Below, piece by piece: positions 54,371 through 61,685 of a stretch of 64,000 bases of DNA. The notes beneath the pieces are model-generated. The model had not been told where the DNA came from. It ran no database searches and saw only the letters and a list, made by a program, of their open reading frames with translations. Every line of letters begins with the position of its first letter. Within the stretch, counting starts at the first letter, position 1. The position numbers were made by a program, and so were the translations under genes. Location: NCBI GenBank assembly GCA_038213375.1, contig JBBQTB010000020.1, positions 33,032 to 97,031 on the forward strand, given 5' to 3'. The DNA comes from JAAUTT01 sp038213375 (GTDB lineage Bacteria > Bacteroidota > Bacteroidia > Bacteroidales > JAAUTT01).

Positions 54371-54883
54371 TTATCGCTTCAAAAATTCATTATAGATATC
54401 GAAATTTTCAGAGTCAAAACAAATAAAAATTACTTTTTCTATTTTGTCTGTAGTTGCCAAAAAATCGGTAACGGCCTTGATAGCAATTTCAGCAGCTTTC
54501 TTTTTTGGGAAATGATAAATGCCAGTACTGATATTGGGAAAAGCGATTGTTCTAACTTGATTATCTAAAGCCAGCTTAAGGCTATTGATATAAGCGGAAT
54601 AAAGTAATATATCTTCATTGTTGTTGCCATTGTTCCAAACAGGCCCAACTGTATGAATAACAAATTTTGCAGGAAGATTTCCAGCTATTGTTATTACAGC
54701 TTCACCAACTTTACAGCCACCTTGTTTGCTTCTAATTTTTTGACATTCTTCAAGTATAGCTTTGCCTCCAATTTTGTGTATTTTACCATCAACGCCACTG
54801 CCGCCAAGTAAAGAAGTATTTGCAGCGTTAACAATAGCATCAACTTGAATTTTTGTAATGTCACCCTTTGTCAGTTCTATCAT
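54371..54883 (-). CDS. Macrodomain protein (O-acetyl-ADP-ribose deacetylase / ADP-ribosyl hydrolase fold)
   Basis: 170 residues, a single MacroD-type domain. GDIT (7-10), VNAAN (18-22), GVDGKIH (30-36), ITIAGNLPAKFVIHTVGPVW and STGIYHFP (119-126) are the ADP-ribose-binding and catalytic blocks, with Asn and Asp at the reactive positions. MacroD enzymes remove ADP-ribose from proteins or nucleic acids. It is convergent with the immunity gene of an ART-like Rhs toxin, separated by 17 bases. A role in undoing that toxin's modification is inference. Confidence 0.92.
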   Translation of the reverse strand: MIELTKGDITKIQVDAIVNAANTSLLGGSGVDGKIHKIGGKAILEECQKIRSKQGGCKVGEAVITIAGNLPAKFVIHTVGPVWNNGNNNEDILLYSAYINSLKLALDNQVRTIAFPNISTGIYHFPKKKAAEIAIKAVTDFLATTDKIEKVIFICFDSENFDIYNEFLKR

Positions 54884-54952
54884 TTGAAAATCATACTTTT
54901 TTTAACATTAAAATTCCACACCCAGCTAGCGCAGATGTTCGGTAGCTGCTGG

Positions 54953-54998
54953 AGCGCATTTGTAATGCGTTCCTTTCTTTACCGGCGTTTATAACGCC
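54953..54998. repeat. Pair of short palindromes, REP-like
   Basis: Two neighbouring hairpins with three-base loops: AGCGCATT-TGT-AATGCGTT (54953-54971) and GGCGTT-TAT-AACGCC (54984-54998), 12 bases apart. They lie between the macrodomain gene and the repressor gene, just left of the integrative element. Same design as the pair at 4897-4986. RAYT-type REP elements or a left boundary structure are possible. Confidence 0.5.
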
Positions 54999-55071
54999 AA
55001 TTGCGCAGCAAGCAAAGGCATAAAGATAAAACGAAGCCATGCAGCAGGGAATGTTGTGTGGCTTTGGTGTA

Positions 55072-55437
55072 TTAGAGAGCGGCTACGTTTTTTTGAAAAA
55101 AATCTTTAAATTTCTTTTTAGTAAGCATGGTGTCAATAATTTTGAAGACCACGGTTCGGTCATCGTCATCAAGCTGCTTAATAAGGCTCATTTGTTCAAT
55201 ACTTGATTTGTCTTCAACAGTTACCTCGTTTGGTATATCCCCCTCTGCATTTAAGATTTGGTCAACGGTCATGTTAAAAAGCTTGGCCAGCTTTTGCAGT
55301 TCTGCCACTGAGGGTTCTCGGTTGTCGTTTTCCATTTTATTGTAATTGGTATAACCAACGCCTACCTCATTGGCCACTTGCTTTTGCAGCAACCCTTTTT
55401 GTTCCCTGATCTTTTTTATGTTGTTCCCGATGCTCAT
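55072..55437 (-). CDS. XRE-family (Cro/CI-type) repressor of the element
   Basis: 121 residues. The helix-turn-helix KKIREQKGLLQKQVANEVGV then GYTNYNKMENDNREPS is XRE type, followed by LAKLFNMTVDQIL and a C-terminal helical tail ending KKKFKDFFQKNVAAL. It is divergent from the primase gene across a region with repeated TTGCGAT boxes and two perfect promoters, so it probably silences the primase operon and itself. The last ~37 codons recur in a decayed copy at 63223-63338. Confidence 0.9.
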   Translation of the reverse strand: MSIGNNIKKIREQKGLLQKQVANEVGVGYTNYNKMENDNREPSVAELQKLAKLFNMTVDQILNAEGDIPNEVTVEDKSSIEQMSLIKQLDDDDRTVVFKIIDTMLTKKKFKDFFQKNVAAL

Positions 55438-55461
55438 TTTTGATAAATGATTGATTTAGGG

Positions 55462-55492
55462 CAAAAATAGCGATAAAGTAAATTTATTGCAA
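55462..55492 (-). promoter_or_regulatory. Repressor promoter
   Basis: Minus strand: TTG at 55492-55490, a 20-base gap, then TATTTTTG at 55469-55462, a perfect -33/-7 pair. A GCGAT box begins at 55470, next to the -7 element, so autorepression is likely. The start codon is at 55437. Confidence 0.65.
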
Positions 55493-55495
55493 GTT

Positions 55496-55568
55496 ATTGC
55501 GATTTTAGTAAACTATAAATTGCGATAAAAGAAATATAATTTTATATTTGCGATTGAATAAATCGCAA
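55496..55568. promoter_or_regulatory. Operator cluster between repressor and primase
   Basis: ATTGCGAT occurs at 55496-55503 and 55519-55526. TTGCGATT (55548-55555) and AATCGCAA (55561-55568) form a perfect 8-bp inverted repeat with a 5-base spacer. With GCGAT at 55470 the box repeats at intervals of 29, 23 and 28 bases. The boxes overlap the -33 and -7 elements of the primase promoter and flank the repressor promoter. Confidence 0.65.
55520..55550 (+). promoter_or_regulatory. Primase operon promoter
   Basis: TTG at 55520-55522, a 20-base gap, and TATATTTG at 55543-55550, a perfect match to the phylum consensus. Both elements overlap GCGAT boxes, so repressor binding would block it. The start codon is 33 bases downstream at 55583. 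Confidence 0.7.
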
Positions 55569-55582
55569 TAAAAAGTTTTAAT

Positions 55583-58168
55583 ATGGAAATCAATGAGATA
55601 AAACATCGCCTATCCATAACCGAAGTCGCCCACCACCTTGGCATAGAAATAAATAAGAACCAACGTGCCATCTGCCCGTTCCATCCCGACAAAACCCCCA
55701 GCCTCCAGTTTAGCAAAGAAAAAGGTATTTGCACCTGCTTTAGCAGCCAATGCACCGCCGGAACTATGGATATTGTAAGCCTTACCGAGAAATACAAAAA
55801 CATAAACACCCACGAAGCATTAAAATATTTAACCAAACTTGCAGGTGGCACGGTAGTAGAAACCAAACTACAGAATAACACGCTAAAGGCCGGAACCACC
55901 CGCATAAACTATCACACCGACTTTGAGCAAATGCAAAGTAGCTTTTTAAGCAGCAGTACCGCCCGGAGCTATGCAGAAAGCCGTAATTTGAAATGGAAGC
56001 AATTACAAATCGGCTACAATGCCTTTAAAGAAAGCAGGTTTAATTTTTTACGGGGCTGTATTACGTTTGGTTTAAGGGACAAGCAGGGAAAAATAACAGG
56101 TATGTATGGGCGGAGCATAAGAGACAACGACAAAGCAAAGCACTATTATACTGCCAATAGAAAAGGGCTTTACCCGAACTATCCGAAACCTGAAACCAAA
56201 ATATTACTTATTGCTGAAAGCATTATTGATACTGCCACATTACAACAAATACTGGAAATCACCAACCAATATGAACTGCTTGCAAGCTATGGAACTAACG
56301 GTATAACCGAAGAACACAAACAAGCGATAACGGAACTAAAAGAATTAGAAGAAATCATATTCTTTCTTGATGGCGATGATGCAGGACGAAGCGGAGCGGA
56401 GGCAAGAGCCCAAGAGCTACACGAAATTAAACCGGAAATAAAAATTACCCACGTGGAAACCCCGGAAGGCGAAGACATCAACAGTTTATCTATTGGCCAT
56501 GAACCGGGTATTTTCATAGAACTACTAAACAATAGAAAACCCTTCGGCCCTGCTCAGGATATACCTTTTTCTTTTTCAACTGAAACTCTTTCATATGAAA
56601 AAGAAAAAAACCTAATAACGCAATCATTTTCAAATCTTAAAATCAATAAATCTTCAAATTTAAGCACCACCAATCCATACAAAATAACCTACGCAACCGA
56701 AACCGCCATTTACCATATCAAAGGCGGCATCCCCAAAGCCATGGACAGCTTAAAAATAACCCTGGAAATAGAAAACATCGCAACAGGCCGAAAAAGCCGC
56801 ACCAAACCCGACCTGTATGAAGATAAACAAGTGGAGAAAGTAGCAAAGGAAGCTGGCGAAAAACTTGGCACCCGGGCTGATTTGATAGAACTGGATTTAA
56901 GCCGTTTAACAGATTTACTGGACGAACACCGGGAAAAACAATTTGAAAATTTGAAAATGAATGAATTTGAAAATGAAAAGGTTGTTGTTCCAATGGCAGA
57001 GCAGCAAAGGTGCATCAGCTTTTTGAAGCAAAGCGGCCTAATCAAAAAGTTTAACCAGCAGATCGAAAAAGCCGGCATCACGGGCGAAGACAACAACCGG
57101 ATATTTTTGTTCGTCATCGCCACCAGCTACAAAATGCCAGATACGCTGCATGCCCTCATACAAGGCAGCTCCGGTAGCGGGAAAACCTATTTGTCCCGCC
57201 AAATCACCGACCTGATGCCCAAAGAAGATGTGATACGGCTTACACGTGTAACCGAAAGCAGCTTTTATAACTATGGTGAATACGAACTACAACACAAACT
57301 CATAGTATTGGAAGATGTGGACGGACTGAAAGAAGAAGCCGAATTTGCTTTCCGCGAACTGCAAAGCAACGGAGAGATCATCAGCTCTACCAGCACCAAA
57401 GACGAAGGCAGTGGACAAATACGGGCACAGATAAAACGGGTACGCGGCCCCATCGGCAGCATCGCCACCACCACCCGTGGCGAAATTTACGAGGACAACA
57501 TGAGCCGTATCTTCTTGCTGGCCGTGGACGAAAGCAAAGCCCAGACAAACCGCATTATAAGTTATCAGAACCATAAATCTGCAGGGATGATAAACAAGGC
57601 AGAAGAACGGGAAACAAAGGCATTTATCCAAAACTGTATCCGCATGCTAAAACCCTACGAGGTCATTAACCCCTACGCCAACAAAATACTATTGCCGCCC
57701 GAAGCCCATAAAATACGCAGGTTGACAGAACTTTACCATGCCTTCATCAACCAAATCACACTCTTAAACCAGTACCAGCGCAAGCGAGACGGTCAAGGGC
57801 GGTTGATCACCCAAAAGGAAGACATACAAACGGCCATTGAAATCATGTTCGAGAGCATCATCCTGAAAATAGACGAACTGGACGGCAGCTTGCGGCAGTT
57901 TTACGAAGATTTAAAAACCTTTATAATGAAACAGGGAAATGAATACCAGAATTATAAGTTTACCCAACGGGAAATACGCCAGGCATTTAAGATAAGCAAG
58001 ACACAGACGTTTAGGTACATTAACGACTTGATGGAATTGGAATACATTACCCAGTCGGGAGGCTATGCCAACCGGGGTTTTACATACAAAATTACCTATT
58101 GGGACGATATTAAAGCATTGAGGGATAGGATAAAAAACTACTTAAACCAACAGGTTGAAAAACTTTAA
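55583..58168 (+). CDS. CHC2/TOPRIM DNA primase fused to a P-loop ATPase
   Basis: 861 residues. CHC2 zinc finger at 31-57 (C31, H34, C52, C57). The TOPRIM domain has LIAESIIDTATL (catalytic Glu) and FFLDGDDAGRSG (Asp-x-Asp). The C-terminal ATPase/helicase-like half has Walker A GSSGSGKT at 528-535 and Walker B LIVLEDVD near 573-580. This primase-ATPase architecture is common in Bacteroidota mobile elements and would start or sustain element replication. First gene of the plus-strand operon; Int1 starts 83 bases later. Confidence 0.9.
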   Translation: MEINEIKHRLSITEVAHHLGIEINKNQRAICPFHPDKTPSLQFSKEKGICTCFSSQCTAGTMDIVSLTEKYKNINTHEALKYLTKLAGGTVVETKLQNNTLKAGTTRINYHTDFEQMQSSFLSSSTARSYAESRNLKWKQLQIGYNAFKESRFNFLRGCITFGLRDKQGKITGMYGRSIRDNDKAKHYYTANRKGLYPNYPKPETKILLIAESIIDTATLQQILEITNQYELLASYGTNGITEEHKQAITELKELEEIIFFLDGDDAGRSGAEARAQELHEIKPEIKITHVETPEGEDINSLSIGHEPGIFIELLNNRKPFGPAQDIPFSFSTETLSYEKEKNLITQSFSNLKINKSSNLSTTNPYKITYATETAIYHIKGGIPKAMDSLKITLEIENIATGRKSRTKPDLYEDKQVEKVAKEAGEKLGTRADLIELDLSRLTDLLDEHREKQFENLKMNEFENEKVVVPMAEQQRCISFLKQSGLIKKFNQQIEKAGITGEDNNRIFLFVIATSYKMPDTLHALIQGSSGSGKTYLSRQITDLMPKEDVIRLTRVTESSFYNYGEYELQHKLIVLEDVDGLKEEAEFAFRELQSNGEIISSTSTKDEGSGQIRAQIKRVRGPIGSIATTTRGEIYEDNMSRIFLLAVDESKAQTNRIISYQNHKSAGMINKAEERETKAFIQNCIRMLKPYEVINPYANKILLPPEAHKIRRLTELYHAFINQITLLNQYQRKRDGQGRLITQKEDIQTAIEIMFESIILKIDELDGSLRQFYEDLKTFIMKQGNEYQNYKFTQREIRQAFKISKTQTFRYINDLMELEYITQSGGYANRGFTYKITYWDDIKALRDRIKNYLNQQVEKL

Positions 58169-58194
58169 AATGAATTAGTGTCCCAACGGCATGA

Positions 58195-58249
58195 AACGCC
58201 AAATGGAACACCAGAACCCTTGTAAACACTACAAAAAGCCTTTGGCGTT
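58195..58249 (+). other. Hairpin leader in front of Int1
   Basis: A perfect 9-bp stem, AACGCCAAA (58195-58203) with TTTGGCGTT (58241-58249), sits in the primase-Int1 gap. A second stem that excludes it pairs ATGGAAC (58203-58209) with GTTCCAT (58247-58253) and would cover the Int1 start codon. It could be a two-state translation control or a recombination-site palindrome. Confidence 0.4.
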
Positions 58250-58251
58250 CC

Positions 58252-59121
58252 ATGTTTCAAAAAAGCACATATACGGCGCAATTTAAAACCTACCTCGAGC
58301 GGTTAGGCTACTCCAAAAGCAGCCAAAGCATGCTGCCCGCCTGTGTGGCCGAGTTTTTAAGCCAGTTAGCGCAAAAGAATATTTACAACCTGCACGACAT
58401 CCAGCCCCCACACATCCAGGCACATTACGTATATTTGACCCAGCGCCCCAACCAACGAAAGCCCGGTGGGCTGAGCAGCCGCATGATCACCCACCACCTT
58501 TACGCCATCCGGTTGTTTTTAAACTACCAGGAACAAACCGGGAACATCACCGAAAACCCCATGAGCGGGCTAAACTTCCCACGTCCTGAAAGCCAAGAGC
58601 GGGAAATCCTTTCCGTAGAAGAAATTAAAAAGCTTTATGGAACTTGCGAAACCTTCAGGGAAAAGGCAATTATCGGCCTGTTTTACGGTTGTGGCCTCAG
58701 ACGTAGTGAAGGCGTGGATTTGAACGTTAAAGACATCAGTTTTAACAGTTCGTTATTGTATGTACGGGAAGGCAAAGGCAACAGGCGCAGGGCAATACCG
58801 ATCAACGAAAAAGTAAAAAACGACTTTAAAAGCTATCTGGACTATGAAAGATGGGCAATACAAAACGAACCGGCTTTTATCGCCAACAGCACCGGAAAGA
58901 GAACCCAAGGAAATAACTTCAACAAAGTGGTGAAAGTATTAATCCAAAAAGCCGAATTAGAGAAAGATATCAGTTTACATAATTTACGCCATTCCATCGC
59001 CACGCATTTACTTGAAAACGGCCTGTCAGTTGAATATGTGCGTGACTTTTTAGGGCATAAGCATTTAGAGTCAACACAGGTTTACACCAGAATATCAAAG
59101 AAAAGATTATCAGGACTATGA
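58252..59121 (+). CDS. Tyrosine recombinase Int1 (XerC/D-like), full catalytic set
   Basis: 289 residues. N-terminal SAM-like core-binding domain, then the catalytic domain with R150 (GCGLRRSE), K175 (VREGKGNRRR), H243 and R246 (LHNLRHSIATHLL), H269 (FLGHKHLE) and nucleophile Y278 (STQVYTR). All six catalytic positions are filled. It should cut and rejoin the element's attachment site. The stop overlaps Int2's start by four bases (ATGA). Confidence 0.93.
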   Translation: MFQKSTYTAQFKTYLERLGYSKSSQSMLPACVAEFLSQLAQKNIYNLHDIQPPHIQAHYVYLTQRPNQRKPGGLSSRMITHHLYAIRLFLNYQEQTGNITENPMSGLNFPRPESQEREILSVEEIKKLYGTCETFREKAIIGLFYGCGLRRSEGVDLNVKDISFNSSLLYVREGKGNRRRAIPINEKVKNDFKSYLDYERWAIQNEPAFIANSTGKRTQGNNFNKVVKVLIQKAELEKDISLHNLRHSIATHLLENGLSVEYVRDFLGHKHLESTQVYTRISKKRLSGL

Positions 59122-60044
59122 ACCTAAAAGAGTATTTACAGAAACGGCATACAAAAAGCACCGTATCCCGCTATCACAGGGATATAGAAAACTTTCTCGA
59201 AGCCATCACGCGGCAAAAAGCACGATCAGCAACCTACAGCGATATAATGGACTACGTGGGGTCATTGCGAAAGAAATACAGCAACCCCCAAACAATAAAA
59301 GTCATTATCCATGCCATCAAAAAATATTACTACTGGCTCAACCACAGCGGAGATCGTAAAGACCATCCTTGCCGAAATTTACGCTTAAAAGACAAAACCA
59401 ACCGGGACATACAAATACAGGACTTATTTAAACCCGAAGAACTGGAACTGCTGATGGAACGCAAAGAACGCTACAAAGATGTGAAGATCAAGAACCAGAC
59501 AATCATCAGTTTGTTAATTTATCAAGGCTTAACAAGAAATGACATCGTAAACTTAACCATAAAAGATATTGATCTGGAAGCCGGGACCATTTACATAAAA
59601 CCCGGCACCAAGACCAACAGCCGGACATTGAAATTAAGACCAAACCAGATCATGTTAATTTACAGGTATATCAATGAAATACGCCCGAAGCTTTTAAAAG
59701 TCTTCCCTATCGGGGAAGATTGTTCGCTAAGTTTAGAGGGGGCTTTTATCCTTACCAAATCCGGAACACCGGAGACAGGCGAAGGGATTAGTTATTTACT
59801 GGAAACCGCACAGCACTTGTTCCCGGACAGGAATTTAAACACGAAAACCATCCGCCAATCGGTCATCGCCAACCTTTTAAAATCTGGCCATGATTTACGG
59901 TTAGTACAAGTCTTTGCCGGGCATAAATATTTGGGAAGTACAGAGAAATACAGGCAGACGGGGTTAGAAGAATTAAAAGCGGGAATACAAAAATATCACC
60001 CATTAAATATCACCACAAAAGAACTTAAATCATTAAATTTGTAG
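59118..60044 (+). CDS. Tyrosine recombinase Int2, missing catalytic Arg I
   Basis: 308 residues. It aligns with Int1 at the catalytic end: R246, H269 (FAGHKYLG) and Y278 (STEKYRQ) are at the same numbers. The Arg I site (GLRxSE) is T139 in YQGLTRND, and the box II His is K243 (TKTIRQSV). I recall the same pattern in the second recombinase of other Bacteroidota pairs, so it is probably a regular partner rather than a mutant. Translationally coupled to Int1, it likely works in a heteromeric synapse. A TA promoter box lies within its last codons. Confidence 0.9.
   Translation: MNLKEYLQKRHTKSTVSRYHRDIENFLEAITRQKARSATYSDIMDYVGSLRKKYSNPQTIKVIIHAIKKYYYWLNHSGDRKDHPCRNLRLKDKTNRDIQIQDLFKPEELELLMERKERYKDVKIKNQTIISLLIYQGLTRNDIVNLTIKDIDLEAGTIYIKPGTKTNSRTLKLRPNQIMLIYRYINEIRPKLLKVFPIGEDCSLSLEGAFILTKSGTPETGEGISYLLETAQHLFPDRNLNTKTIRQSVIANLLKSGHDLRLVQVFAGHKYLGSTEKYRQTGLEELKAGIQKYHPLNITTKELKSLNL
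60034..60041 (+). promoter_or_regulatory. -7 box inside the end of int2, driving the TA pair
   Basis: TAAATTTG is a perfect TAnnTTTG box lying in the last codons of int2, 17 bases before the antitoxin start. The same box with the same flank (TTAAATTTGTAGAAAAT) survives in the decayed copy at 63631. A clean -33 TTG is not seen. Confidence 0.55.
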
Positions 60045-60057
60045 AAAATTAATCATT

Positions 60058-60303
60058 ATGGCAGCGATAGCTTTACGTAAAGAAGTTCAACAATATATAA
60101 GCCATGCAGATGACCGTTTTTTGAAACTGGTACATGCCATGAGCAAAGAGTATGAAAATACATTGATTGTCGGTTATACAGCACAAGGGCCCCCTATAAC
60201 AAAGGTGGACTTAAAAAAACGTGTAAAAGCAGCTTCAAAAAGAGTAAAATCAGGCGATTTTATTCCCCATGAAGAACTGGAAAAAGAAGTAGAAAATTGG
60301 TAA
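60058..60303 (+). CDS. Antitoxin of a RelE/ParE-type pair
   Basis: 81 residues. Highly charged with a helical N-terminal segment (EVQQYISHADDRFLKLVHAMSKEYEN) and a Lys-rich middle (KKRVKAASKRVKSGDFIPHEELEKEVENW) that is a typical antitoxin tail. It begins 13 bases after int2. The DNA-binding class is not clear. The toxin start overlaps its last codons. Confidence 0.8.
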   Translation: MAAIALRKEVQQYISHADDRFLKLVHAMSKEYENTLIVGYTAQGPPITKVDLKKRVKAASKRVKSGDFIPHEELEKEVENW

Positions 60304-60644
60304 CCAAAAAGAAACTTCCCATACGTTGGGACAGGTTAGCTAAAGAAAGCCTCGACGATATTTACAAATACATTATTAGTCGTGACTCACAACATAACGC
60401 CAGAAAGGTTAAGAAAGAATTAGTAAAACTGGCCGGTTCATTAAATGATCTTCCGGAGAAATACTCACGAGAAGAATTTTTAGAAGAGGAACTGGAAAAT
60501 TATCGTTCCATAAGCAAGTGGAGTTATAAAATCATATACGAAGTTACAGACGAAGCAATCATTATTGCAGATATATTTCACACCAATCAACATCCATCAA
60601 AGATTGGGGAACGTATTAAGCCACAGCAGGGGGACAACTCCTAA
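60297..60644 (+). CDS. RelE/ParE-family toxin
   Basis: 115 residues from a TTG start that overlaps the antitoxin by 7 bases; no ATG is nearby. The ParE/RelE fold is read from IRWDRLAKESLDDIYKYIISRDSQHNARKVKKELVKLAGSLNDLP, then FLEEELENYRSISKWSYKIIYEVTDEAIIIADIFHTNQHPSKI. The YKIIYEV strand and the terminal HTNQHPSK match ParE-like toxins that poison gyrase; a RelE mRNA interferase cannot be excluded. It is the last gene of the intact element. Confidence 0.88.
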   Translation: MVTKKKLPIRWDRLAKESLDDIYKYIISRDSQHNARKVKKELVKLAGSLNDLPEKYSREEFLEEELENYRSISKWSYKIIYEVTDEAIIIADIFHTNQHPSKIGERIKPQQGDNS

Positions 60645-61469
60645 AAACTCAGGGATAGATAGTCCTCCACCCGCATGTAAGCCCCTTTCATACTGACAGC
60701 CCCTATCACGCACGAAGGTTAAGCGGTATTCGTCGCCAGTCGTCAGCAAAAGCCACGCCAGCCCGGCACAGCACATTTTTTATGTTTATTTTTAAAGGTT
60801 AAAAAATAAGCTGTACCACCCGTTGGGTTGCCCTTTTTACAGCTCTTATTTACTTACAGTTACAAACAAGGGCAAGGCCGTCATGCCTTTAGCGTTCCTT
60901 CCGCCCCCTCATGGCAGCGCCCCCCGTTCCGTAAGCATTGCCACAAAGCTTGGCACAACATCACAGTAACTTAACGGCAAAGCTTACGACCCGGAAGCTG
61001 CCCATGTTTGGCTCGCCTACGGGTGGCCGGGGCTGCAGGGCTGGTAACATTCGTATTTATGAAAGTTGTTTACAGCCCTTTGCCGCGTGCGGGACTTGCA
61101 AAAGAACACTCAATCCTTCATGTCCCCTTTTGCAAGCCCCCGGCCACACTCGCTTACGGCTCACAGCGACTCACAGTTACTAACTTTTACACATTGTTTT
61201 TTAGCTGTGACAGCCTTTTAAAAAAGCTTTTTTGATTGGTGGCTCTAATCCGCCCCCAAACCCCTGCACCTTCATCACGGCTGAACGGACTGGTTTACTT
61301 CATCTTTACAACAACTTTTTTCCAACCGTCCCTTCACCCGTGACGAAGGATAATATATCGCTATCGTGCTGTTTTTTTTCTTTTCAATAGAACCTTTTCA
61401 TCAGAACCCTTCATTTGAAACAATAAGCTATAAATTAATTATTTATAAAATTTCGGAGCGATTTTTAAT
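60645..61469. other. Gene-free, GC-rich, palindrome-rich region
   Basis: About 825 bases with no credible gene. Inverted repeats: AGCTGTA/TACAGCT at 60809-60844; CGTAAGC/GCTTACG at 60930-60988; CTTGCAAAAG/CTTTTGCAAG at 61095-61136; GTGGCCGGGGCT (61023-61034) with the related AGCCCCCGGCCAC (61135-61147). ACAGTTAC-like words recur near 60857, 60964 and 61160. A 24-codon minus-strand frame at 61201-61275 is present, weak. It could be a large structured RNA, an origin, an attachment region or a conjugative-element remnant. Confidence 0.5.
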
Positions 61470-61560
61470 GGCGCATAATGAAAAAGTAAACGCCGTGGCG
61501 AAGGGATCCCCAAAAATCCCGTAGGCATGGCGTTTACTGGCTATTATGCGCCTTTTTTTT
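61470..61560 (+). terminator. Compound hairpin with T tract
   Basis: GGCGCATAAT (61470-61479) pairs with ATTATGCGCC (61543-61552) and AGTAAACGCC (61485-61494) with GGCGTTTACT (61529-61538), both perfect 10-bp arms. Inner GCCGTG/CATGGC and GGGAT/ATCCC stems follow, with a loop of CCCCAAAA, and eight T residues end the structure. It looks like an intrinsic terminator on a structured RNA or a folded single-strand site. Confidence 0.7.
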
Positions 61561-61685
61561 ATTCCATTGATATTCTGATGAAAAGAAAAAAAATTGTCAT
61601 GTACGACTATATTTTGTACTTTTCGGGTATTAGAAAAAAAGTTCTTTGAACAAAACCAGGCATTAAGAATCTGAAAACCAGCTAA

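Larger units (their letters stand above)
55072..60644. mobile_element. Integrative element: repressor, primase-ATPase, two tyrosine recombinases, TA pair
   Basis: Genes in order: XRE repressor (minus), CHC2/TOPRIM primase-ATPase, Int1, Int2, antitoxin, toxin (plus), all tightly packed. A second, decayed copy (repressor tail plus Int2 tail plus another TA pair) lies at 63223-64000. No structural phage or conjugation gene is seen. The boundaries are not defined; the limits given are those of the genes. The palindrome-rich DNA at 60645-61560 may belong to its right end. Confidence 0.7.

Noticed and set aside
60938..61235. Two overlapping plus-strand frames of 75-81 residues in the GC-rich region
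   Set aside because: Composition (Cys, Arg, Pro, Leu) is that of random GC-rich DNA, the frames overlap each other, and no ribosome-binding site or promoter precedes them.
61201..61275. 24-codon minus-strand frame starting MKVQGFGGGLEPP
   Set aside because: It feels reminiscent of short frames in conjugative elements, but I cannot verify this and it is too short to call a gene.
60645..61560. Retron or diversity-generating element
   Set aside because: No reverse transcriptase, template repeat or variable repeat is present in the window.
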